In this document: piece after piece, positions 26,503 through 36,618 of the stretch
Position numbering within the stretch: position 1 is the first letter of the stretch
Layout: each line of letters begins with the position of its first letter
DNA from: Bog-756 sp036513075
GTDB taxonomy: Bacteria; Actinomycetota; Acidimicrobiia; Acidimicrobiales; RAAP-2
Reading direction: 5' to 3'
Length of the DNA stretch: 64,000 bases
Assembly: GCA_036513075.1 (NCBI GenBank)
Contig: DATBZS010000042.1
Coordinates: 7,196-71,195 of the forward strand
Position numbers and translations under genes: made by a program
The notes under the pieces: generated by a model
What the model was told of the DNA's origin: nothing
The model's input: only the letters and a program-made list of their open reading frames with translations
Database searches by the model: none

Positions 26503-27354
26503 ATGGGACCTGACGACATGGTGCTGTGCGCCGGCACGCTGCCGCGGGAGGTGGCCTTCGCCGAGCGGCTGGCCGTGGCGTCCGCCGCCGGCTTCCGCTA
26601 CATCTCGTTGTGGGGGCGGGACATCGCCGCGGCCCGGGCCGAGGGGTACGCCGACGCCGACCTGCGGTCGATGCTGGCCGACCATGGGCTGGGCGTGGCC
26701 GAAGTGGACCCGGCCTGGTGGTGGCTGCCGGGCGCGGCCGGCGTATCCATCGACCCGTCGTTCGACACCGAGGATGTGTTCCGCTTCGGCGAGCACGAAC
26801 TCCTCGCCATGGCCGAGGCGGTCGGCGCCCGTTCCCTCAACGCCGTCGACGCCTTCGGTGGCACCTGGAGCATCGACCAGGCCGCCGAGGCGTTCGCCGG
26901 GCTGTGCAGCCGGGCCGCCGAGCACGGCCTGCTGGTCCACATCGAGTGGCTCCCGTGGTCACGCATCCCTGATCTGACCGCCGCCCGCGCCGTCGTGGAA
27001 GGTGCCGGCGCGACCAACGGCGGTCTGAATATCGACGCCTGGCACCTGGTGCGGGCCGGTGTCACCCTCGAGGAGCTGGCCGCCGTACCGGGCGACCTCG
27101 TCCTCGGCATCCAGCTCGACGACGGCCCGTTGGCCGCCGAGGCCAACCTGGTGGAGGCCACCCTCCACGACCGGCGACTGCCCGGCGAGGGCGAGTTCGA
27201 CCTCCAGGGCCTCGTGCGCACCCTGGCCGCCATCGGGACCACCGCGCCGCTGGGCGTCGAGGTGTTCAGCGACGAGCTCCATCGGCGCGGCCCCGCCGCG
27301 GCCGCCGTTGCTGCCGCCCGTTCCACCATCACGATCCTGGAGGAGAGCAGATGA
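26503..27354 (+). CDS. TIM-barrel sugar isomerase/epimerase-like protein
   Basis: 283 residues of the xylose-isomerase-like (AP endonuclease 2) superfamily. AAGFRYISLWGRD resembles the second strand, HIEWLPWSRIPD carries a metal-ligand Glu, NGGLNIDAWHLVRAG has the Asp-x-x-His pair, GIQLDDGP has another ligand, and GVEVFSDELHRRG ends with the final Glu. Members isomerise or epimerise sugars or inositol derivatives, or dehydrate keto-inositol. Start ATG at 26503, 17 bases after the dehydrogenase stop; ATG at 26518 is an alternative. It overlaps the following gene by four bases. Confidence 0.86.
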   Translation: MGPDDMVLCAGTLPREVAFAERLAVASAAGFRYISLWGRDIAAARAEGYADADLRSMLADHGLGVAEVDPAWWWLPGAAGVSIDPSFDTEDVFRFGEHELLAMAEAVGARSLNAVDAFGGTWSIDQAAEAFAGLCSRAAEHGLLVHIEWLPWSRIPDLTAARAVVEGAGATNGGLNIDAWHLVRAGVTLEELAAVPGDLVLGIQLDDGPLAAEANLVEATLHDRRLPGEGEFDLQGLVRTLAAIGTTAPLGVEVFSDELHRRGPAAAAVAAARSTITILEESR

Positions 27355-28442
27355 GCGGTGTGGTCGTCTTCGGTACCGGATTCGGGTGCGTCACCCATGT
27401 TCGGGCCCTGCGGGCCGCCGGGTTCGACATCGTGGCCCTGGTCGGGAAGGACCCCGGCAAGACGGCGAACCGCGCTGCGCTGTTCGACATCCCGACAGCG
27501 CTCACATCGGTCGATGAAGCACTAGCTCTGAAAGGCGTCGACGCCGTCACCATCGCCACACCGCCCCACACCCATGCCGCCATCGCCCTGGCCGCCATCG
27601 CCGCCGGCAAGCACCTGATCTGCGAGAAGCCATTCGCCCGCGACGCGGCGGAAGGCCGCACCGTTCTCGCCGCCGCCGAGGCGGCCGGCGTGGTGCACCT
27701 ATTGGGCTGCGAGTTCCGCTGGGATGCCGGCCAGGCTCTCCTGGCCCAGGCCGTCCAGGGAGGGGAGATCGGGGAGCCCCGAATGGCCACCGTCCTGCTC
27801 CACGTGCCGCTTCTCGCCGACCCGGCTGCCGAGGTCCCGTCCTGGTGGGCCGACGCCGAACAGGGCGGAGGGTGGATGGCGGCCCACGGGTCCCAGATCA
27901 TCGACCAGATCCGGTGCACCCTCGGCGAGTTCGACCGGGTGAGTGCCAGCCTCCCCCACATCGCCGAGCGTGGGATGACCGCCGATGACGCCTTCCTCGT
28001 CCACTTCACCATGCGGTCGGGCGCAGTGGGTGTGCTCCAAAGCACGTCAGGTGACTGGGGTCCGCCGATCATCATCACCCGGGTGGTGGGCTCGACCGGG
28101 ACAGCCTGGATCGAAGGAGTCGGGTCGACGGTCAAGGTGGCCGACCGCACCGGCACCCGCACCCTTCCCGTGCCCGAGTACCTGCCTACCGGTGCAGCAC
28201 CTGCCCTTCCCGAGGGATTGGTGACCACGGCCTACGAGCGGATGATCTCCCATGGCATGGACCTCGCCCCCTACACCCGGCTGGCCGAAGTGTTGCGCTG
28301 TCGGATGGAGGGCCGCCCCGACCCGGCCGGCCCTGTGGCCGCCAACTTTGTCGACGGCGTCCGGGACATCGCCGTGATCGACGCCATCAAGCGGTCGGCC
28401 ACCGAGGGCGTGACGGTGGTGGTCGACGACGGACTGGGCTGA
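27351..28442 (+). CDS. Gfo/Idh/MocA-family oxidoreductase
   Basis: 363 residues, with an ATGA overlap to the isomerase and a strong GGAGGAG site. The N-terminal Rossmann domain starts VVVFGTGFGCVTHVRAL. The hallmark EKPF motif (LICEKPFARD) supplies the catalytic lysine, and ATPPHTHAAIALAAIAAGKH is also diagnostic. The C-terminal alpha/beta domain contains WWADAEQGGGWMAAHGSQIID with the usual His. It would oxidise or reduce a sugar or cyclitol with NAD(P). With its two neighbours it forms a compact dehydrogenase-isomerase-oxidoreductase cassette. Confidence 0.91.
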   Translation: MSGVVVFGTGFGCVTHVRALRAAGFDIVALVGKDPGKTANRAALFDIPTALTSVDEALALKGVDAVTIATPPHTHAAIALAAIAAGKHLICEKPFARDAAEGRTVLAAAEAAGVVHLLGCEFRWDAGQALLAQAVQGGEIGEPRMATVLLHVPLLADPAAEVPSWWADAEQGGGWMAAHGSQIIDQIRCTLGEFDRVSASLPHIAERGMTADDAFLVHFTMRSGAVGVLQSTSGDWGPPIIITRVVGSTGTAWIEGVGSTVKVADRTGTRTLPVPEYLPTGAAPALPEGLVTTAYERMISHGMDLAPYTRLAEVLRCRMEGRPDPAGPVAANFVDGVRDIAVIDAIKRSATEGVTVVVDDGLG

Positions 28443-28495
28443 CCAGGGACGATGCCTTTCGAGGGGCCGGGTGAATGGAACATGCCGGTCGTTCG

Positions 28496-28508
28496 ATAGT
28501 CTAACTAT
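28496..28508. promoter_or_regulatory. ATAGT-CTA-ACTAT palindrome at marR start
   Basis: A perfect 5-base inverted repeat with a three-base centre ends exactly at the base before the marR GTG. It overlaps a TAGTCT -10-like hexamer placed for initiation at the GTG itself. This arrangement suits autorepression of a leaderless marR-exporter transcript. MarR proteins typically bind short AT-rich palindromes of this kind. Confidence 0.55.
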
Positions 28509-28975
28509 GTGAATCCCGAACGAACGCCCTCTGCCACCGCGGTCCACGACGACCGCCGCACGCTGGGTCGCACCGCCGCGTGGCTGGCCAAGCAGGTGGA
28601 GATCGGGCTGGGCACCGTCGACCTGTCACTCCCCCAGTACCGCATCCTCGGCATGCTGGATGAGAGCTCGGCCGTCTCCTCGGACCTTGCCGAGCGCCTG
28701 GCCGTCCGGCCTCCCACCATCACCGCCGTGGTGGACGGCCTGGTGGTGAAGGGCCTGGTCGAGCGGCGCACCGTCGAAGGCGACCGTCGCCGGGTCGACC
28801 ACGTCCTGACGGCCGAGGGCCACCGGGTATTGGACGCTGCCGACACCGCCATCGACACCCGCCTCCACGACATCACCGACGTCCTGGGCGACCCGCTCGT
28901 CACCGAGGAGGCGTTCCGTGGCCTCGAGCGGTGGCGCCAGGCGCTCGTCGCCTACCGCAAGGTCCGGTGGGGCCG

Positions 28976-28979
<4 letters not shown>
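28509..28979 (+). CDS. MarR-family transcriptional regulator
   Basis: 156 residues with a winged helix: LPQYRILGMLDESSAVSSDLAERLAVRPPTITAVVDGLVVKGLVER covers helices 2-5 including the recognition helix, and the wing is RRTVEGDRRRVDHVLTAEG. Flanking helices form the dimer interface. The stop overlaps the first ABC gene (ATGA), so regulator and exporter are coupled. It probably represses the operon from the palindrome touching its own start codon and releases on ligand binding, presumably a compound the exporter handles. Confidence 0.92.
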
Positions 28980-30918
<1,939 letters not shown>

Positions 30919-30922
<4 letters not shown>

Positions 30923-32868
30923 CGTGGGGCGGAGGCACGGGCGGCGGCCTCGGTGGCGCACCGGGTGGCTTCGGCCGGCCGGCAGCTCCCGGGCTCCCCT
31001 TTGCGGGGATCCCCTCGGAGCTGCAGGACGGGGTCGACCGTCTCGTGGCCAGCGAGCCCGAGTACGAGACGCCGGACATCACGTTCGAACAGAACGCCAA
31101 CGAGGACGAGCTGAAGCGGCTGACCCTGTGGAGCCTCCTCACCAAGTACCCGTGGATGCTGGCGCTGGCCGGGCTGCTGGTGGTCGTCATCTCGGTCGCC
31201 GGCCAGGTCGGCCCCCTTTTGACCGAGTACGCCATCAACGACGGCATGACCAAGCCGCACCACCTCGACTTCGGCGTCGTCGTGGCCATGGCGATCGCCT
31301 ACCTGGTATTCATCGCCGTCACCGCCACGGCCCAGCGCTACCAGGTGAAGGCGACGGGGCGGCTTGCCGCCTGGGTCATGAACGACTTGCGGGTCAAGGT
31401 GTTCGCCCACCTCCAGCGCCTGTCGCTCGGCTTCTTCACCGAGGAGAAGGCCGGCGTGGTCATGAGCCGCATGACCAGCGACATCGAGAACCTCCAACAG
31501 CTGTTGCAGGACGGGCTCTCCCAGCTGGCCATCCAGGCGCTGACCATGGTGGTCATCACGATCATCCTGTTCGTCACCAACGTGCTGTTGGCCTTCATCA
31601 CTGTCGTGCTGATCGTGCCGGCCCTGGTCGGGGCCTCGATCTGGTTCAAACGGGCCTCGGAGCGGGGGTACGACGGGGTGCGCGACGGGATCGCCAATGT
31701 GTTGGCCGACCTGTCCGAAAGCCTCCACGGCGTCCGCATCGTGACCGCCCACAACCGCCAGCGCAACAACGTGATCCACCACCGCAACGTGGTGGGTGAC
31801 TACCGGGACGCCAACAACTACACGGCCCACGTGAACGCCATCTACGGGCCGGGCACCCAGATGCTGGGCTTCCTCGGCCAAGCCGTCATGCTGGCCATCG
31901 GCGGCACCATGGTGGCCCACCACACCCTCACCGTGGGCGCCCTGATCGCCTTCTTCTTGTACCTGAACCGGTTCTTCCAGCCCATCCAGCTCCTGGTGCA
32001 GCAGTACAACACGTACCAGCAGGGCCAGGCCTCGGTGAACAAGCTGCGCAACCTGTGCGACACCGAGCCCGAAGTTCGCGAGGCCATCGACGCCACCGAG
32101 CTCCCGGCAATCGAAGGAGCCATCGGCTTCGAGCACGTGTCGTTCGCCTACATCCCGGGCCGAACCGTGCTCGAGGACGTCGACCTGACCGTGGCCCCGG
32201 GCGAGACGGTGGCCTTCGTCGGGCCGACCGGGGCCGGCAAGTCGACGATGGCCAAGTTGGTCACGCGCTTCTACGACCCGACCGAGGGTCGGGTCACCAT
32301 CGACGGCCACGATCTCCGTGACGTCACCATGCGCTCGCTTCGGAGCCAGCTGGGCGTCGTGCCCCAGGAGCCGTTCCTGTTCGCCGGGACCATCGGCGAC
32401 AACATTGCCTTTGCCCGCCCGGACGCCTCCGACGACGAGATCCACGAGGCGGTGGACCGGGTCGGCCTCACGGACGTCATCGACCGGATGCCGGCCGGCC
32501 TCGACACCGTCGTACACGAGCGGGGCCAGACCCTCTCGTCGGGCGAGCGTCAGCTCATCGCCCTTGCCCGGGCCTTCCTTGCCCATCCCCGGGTCCTGGT
32601 GCTCGACGAGGCGACGTCGAACCTCGACCTCCAGTCGGAGACGAAGATCGAGACCGCCCTCGATGTCCTGCTCGAGAATCGCACGGCCATCCTCATCGCC
32701 CACCGGCTGTCCACGGCCATGCGAGCCGACCGGATCGCGGTGGTGGACGAGGGTCGCATCATCGAGGTGGGTAGCCATGACGAGTTGGTGGCCCAGGGCG
32801 GCCGCTACGCCGAGATGTACGAGACCTGGGTCAGCCAGTCCGACGCGGCCAGTCACTCCCTCGCCTAA
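30919..32868 (+). CDS. ABC exporter half, consensus catalytic subunit
   Basis: 649 residues, overlapping the previous gene by four bases. A Gly/Pro-rich lead of about 60 precedes six membrane segments. Walker A is GPTGAGKST (435-443), Q-loop Gln483 is intact, and catalytic Glu564 follows Walker B (VLDEATS), but the signature is LSSGE (539-543) instead of LSGGQ. Pairing with the first subunit therefore gives one competent site (this Walker A/B with the partner's LSGGQ) and one degenerate site. The stop touches the convergent TIGR03086 gene. Confidence 0.93.
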
Positions 32869-33447
32869 TCAGGGGCGACGACCGGCCAGGTCGAGGAGGC
32901 GGTCCTTGACGGTGGCGTCGTCGCCCACTGCGCCCGATGGGCCGGACCCGAACATCCCGGTGTCACCGATGAACGGCGCCATGGGAGCCAGGCTCACGTA
33001 GACGTCAGCGGCCAGGTCGTCGGCTATGCCGTCGTCGATACCGAATGCGGTAGCCAGATCCCACGCGTGCAACGTGAGGTCACTGGTCCGGAACCCGAGG
33101 AGCCGCGACGCCGGCATGTCGCCCACGACGTGGTGAACCGCCGCGTCCCAGTCGGAGACAATGTTGACCCGATCGAGTTGGACGTCGACGGACTCCCGGC
33201 ACACGTCGACGATGTCGTCACCGAACGTCTGGCCCCAGAACTCCTTGGCCTCGTCCGCGCTGGCCCCGTCGAGGAGCGCTACAGCCATATGGCTGCCGAC
33301 GATGACGTGGGCGAGCAGCTCCCGGACGTCCCACTCCTCGCACGGCGTGGCTGCACCGAGCTGGTCGGACGGGACCTGGTCGAGTACGGCGACGAAGGTC
33401 GACGATGCGGCGGCAATGGCGTCGAGAGGCTCCATGACGGGTTCCAT
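32869..33447 (-). CDS. TIGR03086-type DinB/maleylpyruvate-isomerase-like protein
   Basis: 192 residues of the four-helix mycothiol-dependent or metal-binding DinB-like superfamily. The opening LDAIAAASSTFVAVLDQV and TPCEEWDVRELLAHVIVGSHM are diagnostic, with His in LLAHV as a metal ligand; DLTLHAWDLATAFG supplies the C-terminal histidine and the usual LH-x-WD motif. Relatives act as mycothiol-dependent transferases or isomerases; the substrate here is unknown. The stop lies next to the ABC gene stop with no spacer. Start is ATG 33447 or 33432. Confidence 0.88.
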   Translation of the reverse strand: MEPVMEPLDAIAAASSTFVAVLDQVPSDQLGAATPCEEWDVRELLAHVIVGSHMAVALLDGASADEAKEFWGQTFGDDIVDVCRESVDVQLDRVNIVSDWDAAVHHVVGDMPASRLLGFRTSDLTLHAWDLATAFGIDDGIADDLAADVYVSLAPMAPFIGDTGMFGSGPSGAVGDDATVKDRLLDLAGRRP

Positions 33448-33592
33448 CTCCCGAACCTAACGTGGCTCTTCGTGTTGAACTGGGAAGTGTGTTGCAGGGA
33501 GGTCTCCAGTCTCCCGAACTACTGCGGGACCAGCTGACCAAGACCTGACCCGTGATCGCGAACGTTGCTGCGCCCGGAATGGCACGTTCGGG

Positions 33593-33838
33593 TTAGGCAG
33601 TGGCCGCCACCGCGAAGCGAATTGTAGCGACGTTTGCGGCGGCCGACCTGGTTCCATCCAGGCACTTGTCCCCGAGCTGAGGGTCATTCAGCAGTTCATC
33701 GGCCGTCAATCCGCCGTCCCTCATGCAACCTGCTGCGTCGGCTGGCGTTAACCAGAATCGCAGTTCCTCTCCCCCTGCCGCCATGACCCTCCGGCCGACA
33801 CGCCCACACTGGCTGCCGGCTTTCATTTCGAACCCCAC
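33593..33838 (-). CDS. Possible small protein of 81 residues
   Basis: The frame encodes 81 residues with balanced composition (FWLTPADAAGCMRDGGLTAD is the most ordered part) and no match to a family I know. Downstream, two bases after the TAA, is a 7-base inverted repeat CGAACGT-N18-ACGTTCG (33559-33590) that could be a weak terminator. There is no good ribosome site. It could be real, a fragment, or chance; the region is a little less GC-rich than usual. Confidence 0.3.
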   Translation of the reverse strand: MGFEMKAGSQCGRVGRRVMAAGGEELRFWLTPADAAGCMRDGGLTADELLNDPQLGDKCLDGTRSAAANVATIRFAVAATA

Positions 33839-33930
33839 ATCGACGTTGACGGCCAGCCGGACTCAGCACCGTCAACAGCCCGAACAGTTTCACCTGCACG
33901 ACCGTCTGTGGTGGTCGCGGGCAGCCCGCC

Positions 33931-34518
33931 TCAGCCGGTGAACTTGGGCGATCCGGACACCGGTGTTGCCGGGGGAGCGGTCTGAGTCGCGGCGACCGTG
34001 GCCGTCGGCGAGGTGGTCGTGGTGGGAGTCGTGGTCGCGCTGGGAGTCGTAGTCGTGGTCGTGGTGGTAGTGGGAGCGACCGACCCCGCGACGGTCACGA
34101 TCACTGCATTACTCAGATAGGTATTCCCACCGCCGGTGCACGACGCCTGAACGCTAGCGGTATTGCCGCTGACGCTGGTCGGCTGGGCGTCGGCGGGGAT
34201 GGTCACCGGACCGGTCAAGTCGCCGTTGCCGTCCGAAGTTCCGAGGGTCGTCTGGGAACTTGCAGTGCTCCCCGAGTTCGTGGTGTAGGTCACGGTCACG
34301 GTGATGGACACGGAGTCGCAGTTGTCACTACTGAAGGGCGATGTGGAGTACTGCCCGTTGGCGGTGACGCTCACCGCCTGGCCCGGATCCTGCGAGATTG
34401 GGCTGACGGAGATGAAGTAGGCCTGGGTAACTGTGGCCGCTGAGGAAACTCCGGAGAATCCGACCGCCAGGCCAACCGCAATGACCGGAACCGCCAAGAC
34501 TTTCAATGCTCGCGCCAC
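33931..34518 (-). CDS. Secreted Thr/Pro-rich protein
   Basis: 195 residues beginning at GTG 34518, chosen for its excellent AGGAGGT site. A signal peptide spans about 1-27 (basic MARALK, hydrophobic core, SSA before the cleavage point). The mature domain of about 105 residues is beta-rich (SVSITVTVTYTTNSGS) with two cysteines that could pair. The C-terminal 55 residues are Thr/Pro/Ala-rich and end in SPKFTG. I do not recognise the family. The tail suggests a wall-spanning or glycosylated linker, which would suit the surface glycosylation genes elsewhere in the window, but that is inference. Confidence 0.7.
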   Translation of the reverse strand: MARALKVLAVPVIAVGLAVGFSGVSSAATVTQAYFISVSPISQDPGQAVSVTANGQYSTSPFSSDNCDSVSITVTVTYTTNSGSTASSQTTLGTSDGNGDLTGPVTIPADAQPTSVSGNTASVQASCTGGGNTYLSNAVIVTVAGSVAPTTTTTTTTTPSATTTPTTTTSPTATVAATQTAPPATPVSGSPKFTG

Positions 34519-34747
34519 TTGTGACCTCCTGTTATATGTCAAAGGATTGCGGGAGAGGCTACCAGTTCGCCTACCAGCTGCGACTGATGTCATCAAAGAA
34601 CCACGAGGTGAGCTCGACGACCGGTGGAACGACGGGCAGACCTGTCCAGCCGACAGCGCCCAACCTGGATGCCACCTCGCCGCGTCCTCGCCGATGACCT
34701 GACCGGCCATGCCCCGGCATGGCGGCGGGGCCGCTCACTTGGCCGAA

Positions 34748-34766
34748 GGTCCGCTGGACGGCGATA
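34748..34766 (+). promoter_or_regulatory. Possible promoter of the L,D-transpeptidase gene
   Basis: GATAAT lies about ten bases before the ATG at 34775, with TTGGCC 18 bases upstream of it. The very short leader implies leaderless or near-leaderless expression; no ribosome site is visible. Confidence 0.35.
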
Positions 34767-34774
34767 ATCCGTCG

Positions 34775-35584
34775 ATGCGCTTACACCGCCAGGCATCGGT
34801 CCGGATCAGCGGAATGCTCGTCCTCCTGGTGGTTCTGGCGGGGTGTTCGGGCCAGGTGAGGGACGGGACCTTCGGGTCGTCGATCTCGACCCGGCCGGCA
34901 GTCAATCACGTGCCCTCCCCCGCGAGCACCCCCACGTCGGTCAACTCACTTGGGCGGGCACCTGGTACGACGCTGGTGGCGGAACCTTCGGGATCGACGG
35001 TCGCCATCTATGACTCACCAAACGGTTCCCAACCGGTGTCGGTGCTGGCGAATCCGTGGCTCTTGAATGGGGTGTCCGATCAGCCCATCCCCCAAGTCCT
35101 CTTGGTCCTGGGAACCTCGGACCACGGGTGGGTCAAGATCCAACTGCCGAGCCGACCCAACGGCAGCATCGGCTGGCTCCGCCCCGGAGCCGCCCGACTG
35201 CTGGTGAACCACTACCGGATCGAGGTGACGCAGCACCTCCACCTCATCGTGGTGTTGAAGGACGGCACCCCGATCTTCACCGGCCCGGTGGCCATCGGTG
35301 CGCCGGCAACGCCCACGCCAGTGGGCCTCTTCTACATTCGGGTGCTGTTGCACACCACCGACCCGGGCAGCGTTTACGGCCCCTACGCCTACGGCCTTTC
35401 CGCACACTCCGAGGCGCTGACCACGTTCGACGGTGGCGACGCCGAGATCGGCATCCATGGCAACGACGACGCGTCGGTGCTCGGCCAATCCGTCTCGCAC
35501 GGTTGCATTCGGATGGACAATCAGGAGATCACACAACTCGCCCAGATCCTTCCTCTGGGCACACCGGTCGAGATCAGCGCCTGA
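34775..35584 (+). CDS. L,D-transpeptidase lipoprotein (YkuD domain)
   Basis: 269 residues. A lipoprotein signal (MLVLLVVLAGC) puts it on the outer face of the membrane. A spacer and an SH3-like part (VAIYDSPNGSQPVSVLANPW) precede the catalytic domain, where IGIHGND and SHGCIRM carry the His and the nucleophile Cys244. The enzyme forms 3-3 peptide cross-links in peptidoglycan or attaches proteins. Both catalytic motifs are intact. ATG 34775 is the only start giving an intact lipoprotein signal. It is divergent from the secreted Thr-rich protein. Confidence 0.92.
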   Translation: MRLHRQASVRISGMLVLLVVLAGCSGQVRDGTFGSSISTRPAVNHVPSPASTPTSVNSLGRAPGTTLVAEPSGSTVAIYDSPNGSQPVSVLANPWLLNGVSDQPIPQVLLVLGTSDHGWVKIQLPSRPNGSIGWLRPGAARLLVNHYRIEVTQHLHLIVVLKDGTPIFTGPVAIGAPATPTPVGLFYIRVLLHTTDPGSVYGPYAYGLSAHSEALTTFDGGDAEIGIHGNDDASVLGQSVSHGCIRMDNQEITQLAQILPLGTPVEISA

Positions 35585-36069
35585 ACGGCACGGCAAGTGC
35601 GTCAACGAAACTTCGGACGTGAGCGTGGTCTGGGGAGACTCGTAGTCGGACCGGGAAACACGCCCCTGACCGCCAATGACGGGGCACTCTCTCGACGTAG
35701 CTGCGTATGCCGCCGGAGAAGCCTCACCCTCCGGCAGAAAAGGGGCAAGGTCGCTCGCTCTTGCCTGGAACCGTCAGGAGGCGGCGAAGCACCACGTGCC
35801 GAACTGCCGCACCATCACTCGCCAAAACGGCTTCCTCTGCCGATGGACCCATCCATGGACACGGATCCCTGGCCGAGCTACCTAGGGCAAGAGTGTTGTC
35901 AGTGGTCGGCATCATCGTTCTCCAACCCGGAGCGTTACACGGCATCAGCCTAAATCGTGGTCAGGATCACTCCGATGACGAATTCCGTCCTCGCTAGCGG
36001 GGATCGGGGCGAAATCAAACTGAGGTATCCCCTAGCAATCCCGGCTGCGGGTCGCGCAATCCTTCCCGG
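35585..36069. other. Gene-poor stretch before carbonic anhydrase
   Basis: This 485-base region is less GC-rich than neighbours. Short overlapping frames run in all three plus frames without domain or ribosome site. It leads into the carbonic anhydrase frame, which opens at 35998 after a TAG. A deletion that removed the 5' part of that gene could have its edge here. Confidence 0.5.
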
Positions 36070-36135
36070 TGGATCATCGGCGACCGGGCGGCGCTGGCCC
36101 TCCCCCGGTCCCGCCGCTTCGCCATCCTCACCTGC

Positions 36136-36603
36136 ATGGATGCCCGGCTCGACCCGGCCGGCTACGCCGGCCTGCGTGACGGCGACGCCCACGTCATCCG
36201 CAACGCCGGCGGCTGGGCCAGCGACGACGCCATCCGGTCATTGGTGATCTCCTACAAGCTCCTCGGTACCCGGGAGTGGTTCGTCATCCATCACACCAAC
36301 TGCGGCATGGAGTTCTTCACCGACGAACAGATGCGCGACCTGCTGGCCTCCAGCCTCGAGACGGCGGAGCTCGGCGCGGACGGCTTCTCTGACGTGGGGA
36401 CGGGCCCCCGCTCGGCCGAGGCCCGTTACATCGATTGGCTGACCATCGACGACAGCGCCCGCGCGGTGGTGGAGGACGCGGCCCGGATTCGGGCCCACCC
36501 GCTGGTGCCCGGTTCGATCCCTGTCTACGGCTACCTCTACGACATCACCACCGGTCGCCTGGCGGAGGTCGGTGAGGCGACCAAGTCCGGCCTGCCCGTC
36601 TGA
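36136..36603 (+). CDS. Beta-carbonic anhydrase, 5' end abnormal
   Basis: From this ATG the frame gives 155 residues with the beta-class motifs MDARLDP, DAHVIRNAGG, IRSLVISYKLLGTRE and HHTNCGM. Zinc ligands His and Cys are in HHTNCGM. The third ligand, the Cys of the TCMDAR motif, is encoded by the TGC immediately before this ATG, so translation from here would lack it. The frame is open back to 35998 and homology (RRFAILTC) extends upstream, yet no ATG, GTG or TTG occurs there. Compared with M. tuberculosis Rv1284-like enzymes about 20 N-terminal residues are missing. It either uses a rare start (ATC or CTG around 36073-36096) or is a truncated pseudogene. Confidence 0.7.
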   Translation: MDARLDPAGYAGLRDGDAHVIRNAGGWASDDAIRSLVISYKLLGTREWFVIHHTNCGMEFFTDEQMRDLLASSLETAELGADGFSDVGTGPRSAEARYIDWLTIDDSARAVVEDAARIRAHPLVPGSIPVYGYLYDITTGRLAEVGEATKSGLPV

Positions 36604-36618
36604 CCCGGTAGGAACTTG

